From NCBI RefSeq assembly GCF_032854445.1, contig NC_088300.1, positions 7,194,001 through 7,258,000 on the forward strand: DNA of 64,000 nucleotides, written 5' to 3'. Each line of letters begins with the position of its first letter. The stretch's first letter is position 1. The notes under the pieces are model-generated. The model saw only the letters and a list, made by a program, of their open reading frames with translations. It was not told the origin of the DNA and searched no databases. This DNA is from Liolophura sinensis. Taxonomy: Eukaryota > Mollusca > Polyplacophora > Chitonida > Chitonidae. Shown here one piece after another: positions 61,601 to 64,000 of this stretch. Made by a program: the position numbers and the translations under genes.

Positions 61601-63737
61601 CATTGTGGGAATGTTTTTTTTTTTTTTTTTAGCCCTTATTCAGGACATTCGGGATGCACAGTTAACTCGTGACTCTGCAGTCCTCAGCAGATTGAAAGTG
61701 GCCAATCAGGAGAGGACTAACATGTACCTACGGCTGAGGCAGTACGGGGCTTTGCCTGACCAAAGGGAAGAACCCAGGTAGGGGCTGCCAGATTTCCGTG
61801 AATTGTGAATAAACTCTGTTTAATGCCAGAAATATTAACTGGAAAATGTTCATTAAAACCACATACATTTTGTTCTCAAGGATATGATCCAGGCATAACA
61901 GATGCATCTGTGATCCTTACCTACCCGAGAGTATAAGAAGGGATTTGACCCAAATCTCCTCTCTAACAGTGTTGTTATCAGTTAAACTAGTTGCGAACAT
62001 GTGATTGTGATCCGAGTGATGCAGCCACAGATTGTAATGCAAAATTGTATTTTGCAACACCTCTTTGCTAGGTTTCTTTTAGTCTGGCACCTTTTCACCA
62101 AACAGCCGCAATGCTTTGCACAGGAAGTTATTAAACAAACTCTTTTGTTGTTGCTGTGCAAAAGAACATGTAAATGGCAGAAAAGAGGAGATACGTGTAA
62201 GGCAAAAGTGCGATTTGGTGATTTTGTGTAAGTGACGTACTCAAATACATTGTACAACTATCAGTTAATGAATGGTGGATGAAGCTGTTATTTTTTTGAT
62301 GAAGAAACTGTGCTTGAGATGTCCTGCTTCGGAGACTGTGACACTTCTGTTCTGCATTGTTACTCTGATGGTTGCACCACTGAAATCACAGTTACATGTA
62401 TATATTTGCGACTATAGTTAAACACTTGTATGGTTTATTAGCATTGTGACCTCTTTAGAAAAGATGCACATATTTCATTAGATAGTATATGTTGGAAAAG
62501 TTTAATAAGTTAAGAAGGAAATAATTTGATTAACAGATGTTTAGTGAAAATCTATATTTTTATGTAGCCTCAATTAATATTTGTCTCTCAGACCTAAAGT
62601 ATGCTGGTCATTTTCCTTGTGACCAGTTTTAGGAAGGTTTGTGCTGATAACAAAATGCAGTGTACTTATATTAAGTAGCCGAGGTAGTTCCACTGAAATA
62701 ATTTTGAAGCCAAGCATCTGACATGCCCCTGTTGTGTGACCCATTACTACCATCCCCTACTGCTGAGATCACATGGACAGTTTAAATTTAGCAGCCAGAT
62801 CTAGGTTGTACCAAGGCCACCATGGTACTTATTGATATGGTAATTACTTGTCTGTTCCTGTGAAATAGATCACTGTGGTTTTGAGGCATGTATTATGCTT
62901 AAAGCATAAACTATAGAAATGATGGTTTATGCACAATCTGTCCTGTGAAACTGATAGATGGGATTGGATCTGATAGTCATAATCTGCTGAGAACTTACTC
63001 TCTCAGGAGCATTTCATGTCATCAAACCTCAGTGCAGTTGTGTGCTATTTCTGTACAATACCTGTATAAAGCTTTGTATAAAGCTTTGTCAAATGTTCTG
63101 GATATTTGAAGGACATATAAATGGTCTTTAAGGTGTTATAAGAAATGACAGTATGTGAATGTGATCTATAGTATATTTAAAACATTTGTAAATAAAGTAC
63201 CTGGTACTGAATTCTTTTGCTTGAATTACGGAGCTGGTTGCTGTCATCTTTTTGAAACAAAAAATTAGAATACATAGTATACTTGTAAATGTGGTGTGAT
63301 GTGGGACCGTTGAATTCTCTTTTCAAATACTTGATCAGCAGCAACAAAACAGTGGTAACAGTACAGAATCCTAACCCATTAGACTTAAGCCCTTCGTGGC
63401 TGGGAGGAGTTTGGTAAACCACCTAATATTTTGCCCTTGACTAAGGTACAGATTTTTTATCTGATTTTGAGGGTTTCGTTGATCTCAGAAAGATGTTGTG
63501 AGGTTTTATTTTTCCGAAGGTAGACTGATGTCCTGTTGGAAAAATGTAAGCTTTAAGCTCCAAAAGTTATATTTTATGATGTTTATGACATATATGTTTG
63601 TAAAAACGCCCTTTTGGGGTGAAATTTTAGGTCATTTACTGTACTCTTGGAAGACAAAAATATTTTCATGTATTAAATTTTACAGCTTTTCTCCAGAAGA
63701 GGAAGATGAATTTAGTGCTGATGAATACCTTGACCTG
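34679..63737 (+). CDS. MIPOL1: MIPOL1-like coiled-coil protein, first 7 exons (3' end beyond window)
   Basis: Exons: 34679-34896, 36309-36485, 56229-56335, 56900-57426, 61018-61123, 61633-61777, 63686-63737; phases join to 444 codons and the frame is open into the next, unseen exon. Residues 1-72 are basic then helical and run into a coiled coil (RLEDDLEEK, QALIEREQELR) across the first junction. Residues 174-215 are rich in Arg and Ser. 216-325 is a disordered stretch rich in Pro, Ser and Thr. From about 326 comes VAYLLEELKLERARNNK, LQEKL, and AQLTRDSAVLSRLKVANQER, then a short acidic segment. The order 'LLxELxxxRxxNxKLQxKL ... AQxxRDxAVxSRLxxAxxER' is what I recall of human MIPOL1 (mirror-image polydactyly 1), a coiled-coil protein of unsettled function. 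The N-terminal 170 residues do not obviously match it and could be lineage-specific. The first donor is weak (AA|GTACAA), but only it gives the matching phase. The second intron is 19.7 kb. The orthology is from memory, hence moderate. Confidence 0.68.
35263..35762. mobile_element. Short element with inverted terminal repeats (MITE-like)
   Basis: The left end CTAGTCCATCTAGATGGACT plus CAGTGTGGTA recurs inverted at the right end (cacactgagtccatttagat, gaactaatg), about 25 of 29 positions matching. The left arm contains a perfect 18-bp palindrome AGTCCATCTAGATGGACT (35265-35282). The 0.5-kb interior has no coding sequence. Target-site duplications are not clear. First intron of the MIPOL1-like gene. 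Confidence 0.65.
36912..37316 (+). repeat. 44-bp minisatellite, about 9 nearly identical copies
   Basis: Unit: cactttaagccatcattaca, then aaatgcactctgactttgtt, then acaa. Copies are almost perfect (one 'cataac' and one 'aaagtg' variant), implying recent expansion or ongoing homogenisation. The ORFs crossing it are incidental. Confidence 0.97.
38359..38420 (-). mobile_element. SINE-like tail fragment
   Basis: 'tgaatgaatgaatgattatg', 'gcttaacgccacatcggcaa', 'tatttcagccatattgtggc'. It has the same form as the tails of other elements here (short tandem tetranucleotide, 'taacgcc', 'atttcagccat'), but belongs to a different family. Only about 60 bp remain. Confidence 0.6.
38861..39222 (-). mobile_element. 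Complete SINE family B with perfect 12-bp target-site duplication
   Basis: On the minus strand: a tRNA-like head (gatggcacagttggtagagc; B-box-like 'ggatcaatccttg'), body (cttcctcgcttggtgttc, gtgcaacgactggttgaccc, aatggctcgggcggggcg), tail (acgacgttaaaccccaagca, ctcac). Flanks TAACTGATGTAA at 38849-38860 and 39223-39234 are identical. This is the best-preserved mobile element in the window and probably a fairly young insertion. Confidence 0.95.
45325..45510 (+). repeat. Degenerate repeat of 'ggggactaca' phrases
   Basis: 'ccttaggggactacaataga', 'ccctagggactacagcggac', 'aggaggctacaataggc', 'ccagggaactacagttta', 'ccaggggactacattatga' recur about every 35-40 bp. Diverged; origin unknown. Confidence 0.65.
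48417..48506 (-). mobile_element. Fragment of SINE family A (reverse)
   Basis: 'atttatttatttgattaatc ... gtatatgacggcagccagca ... ggcggaaaccgggcagagcc' matches the reverse of the family A 3' half; the rest is gone. Confidence 0.85.
48768..48852 (+). repeat. 22-bp tandem repeat, 3-4 copies
   Basis: The unit 'aagtgcctgatcaagtcatc' plus 'aa' occurs at 48771, 48793, a shortened copy at 48815, and 48829. Each contains the palindrome TGATCA. Confidence 0.85.
51410..51575 (+). repeat. 30-bp minisatellite
   Basis: Five to six almost identical copies of 'taggtactgctgtgcatatt' plus 'agtactggta'. The period is divisible by 3, so it creates open frames on both strands with no coding meaning. It merges into the 69-bp array that follows; both share 'gtgcatat' and 'tggtataggt'. 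Confidence 0.95.
51576..52655 (+). repeat. 69-bp minisatellite with higher-order trimers
   Basis: About 15-16 copies of a 69-bp unit (ggtgctgatgtgcatatcct, tgtaatggtgtgtaatgaga, ccagacattgaccaagtgta, tctggtata). Three sub-types differ by block: 'gagaccagacattgacc', 'gagagcaggcattgaac' and 'aaggccagacagagacc'. Part of the array repeats these in the same order with a 207-bp period. The long minus-strand ORFs here (up to 339 codons) are repeat artefacts. Confidence 0.95.
53101..53238 (+). repeat. Tandem duplication of about 68 bp
   Basis: 'aggctgaaaccatgtcagcc', 'tgagctgaatttgacatg', 'cagactgtcatgaagtatga' occurs twice in a row (from about 53104 and 53172) with only a few differences. Confidence 0.95.
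55621..55833 (+). promoter_or_regulatory. Cluster of AGGTCA nuclear-receptor half-sites (candidate element)
   Basis: AGGTCA or a close form occurs eight times on one strand in 213 bp: 55621, 55633, 55646, 55702, 55743, 55756, 55808 and 55828 (as GGGTCA). Two have the extended form CCAAGGTCA (55630-55638 and 55643-55651), the kind bound by NR5A- and ERR-type monomeric receptors. It is near the 3' end of the giant intron, about 400 bp before exon 3. Some copies could reflect a short decayed tandem repeat. No function is shown. Confidence 0.4.
57545..57725 (+). repeat. GT-rich tandem repeat (gtgtacacttgtgttgg)
   Basis: Seven copies of a 17-28 bp unit around 'gtgtacacttgtgttggt'. Unit length varies because the 'tttgtgt' linker expands and contracts. 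The ORFs over it are incidental. Confidence 0.9.
59448..60835 (+). repeat. 27-bp minisatellite, about 50 copies
   Basis: Unit: acacatgacagacaaaccaa, then tcagcat. Variants: 25-bp units lacking 'at' (acacgacag), 'acatatgacag', 'aaatcaatcag', and a longer form with 'gaacattacaatcagc' that recurs near the right half. The largest array in the window. A 27-bp period keeps frames open on both strands (MTDKPISIH repeat, and MLIGLSVMC on the other strand). Confidence 0.97.
60888..60955 (+). mobile_element. tRNA-like head of a SINE (fragment)
   Basis: 'ctggttggctcgttggctca', then 'gatggttaaaatgctggctt', then 'gccgtgaatatcaggccc'. The first part fits an A box (TGGCTCAGATGGTTAAAATGC), but no convincing B box or full cloverleaf follows. 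It lies 60 bp before the next exon's acceptor. Confidence 0.5.
61158..61212 (-). mobile_element. SINE tail fragment
   Basis: 'ggattggtgttttatgctaa' followed by 'agaatatttcactcatatga' matches the reverse of the family A tail. About 55 bp remain. Confidence 0.6.
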
Positions 63738-63819
63738 GTAAGATGTTAGACACAGGTATTGCTAGACTGGTATGATACTGAGAGCATTGGATGCATGGCC
63801 CTGACCACAGCATACATGT

Positions 63820-64000
63820 ACGGCATTCACTACAAGATACATATGGAGTAGGAGTGTAACATGCATATTTGGTATTAAATGCTAGATATACATACCAGTA
63901 TGTAGTTTTGAATACAAGATACATATGGAGGATTGAGTAGAAGATACATTGTTGCATTGGATACAAGATACATATAGGGTGTTGAGTACAAAATGTGTTT
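63820..64000 (+). repeat. Diverged 'acaagatacatatgg' repeat, running off the window
   Basis: 'acaagatacatatggagt', 'acaagatacatatggagg', 'agaagatacattgttg', 'acaagatacatatagggt' recur from 63832 with uneven spacing (20-70 bp). It may be the start of a larger array beyond 64000. Confidence 0.7.

Overview
This is a window of animal nuclear DNA, most likely from a lophotrochozoan and probably a mollusc. Three multi-exon, intron-rich genes all lie on the + strand. Introns have GT..AG ends, base composition is AT-rich, and the introns hold tRNA-derived SINEs and many minisatellites. The SINE tails (an 'aatattcttgagtatggtgtaaaacaccaa'-type tail and a 'cgacgttaaaccccaagcactcac'-type tail) look like those I associate with molluscs. 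That taxon call comes from recall, not from a search. Exons were assembled by hand by matching splice sites, intron phase and protein family.

Layout. 1-1617 is upstream DNA with a G-run and a cluster of TGTACA-containing palindromic motifs. 1618-16060 is a complete SNW1 (SKIP) gene: 15 coding exons, 537 codons, with a 3' UTR and AATAAA. It encodes the spliceosome and transcription co-regulator. Introns 9 and 12 are largely filled by minisatellites of 46, 42 and 52 bp. 16061-18678 is intergenic with tRNA-derived SINEs. 18679-32470 is a complete, divergent ionotropic glutamate receptor gene of 13 exons (one tentative), about 814 residues, with amino-terminal domain, S1, M1, pore loop, M3, S2 and M4. 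32471-34678 is intergenic with three reverse-strand SINEs. 34679 to beyond the right edge is the first 7 exons of a coiled-coil gene that I call MIPOL1-like. Its second intron is about 19.7 kb and its fourth about 3.6 kb.

The three genes are functionally unrelated (nuclear RNA processing, ion channel, coiled-coil protein), and nothing suggests an operon. Three points deserve attention. (1) Several intronic minisatellites appear to have grown out of splice-site regions, and one keeps the SNW1 reading frame open through an unspliced intron. (2) The glutamate receptor has altered pore, gate and ligand-site residues. (3) The MIPOL1-like gene's very large intron carries stretches that look like regulatory DNA. 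MIPOL1 neighbours FOXA genes in the deuterostome 'pharyngeal' cluster, so the intron is a place to look for FoxA enhancers. I found no prokaryotic or viral system and no CRISPR array. Most long ORFs inside tandem repeats are artefacts of repeat periods divisible by three.
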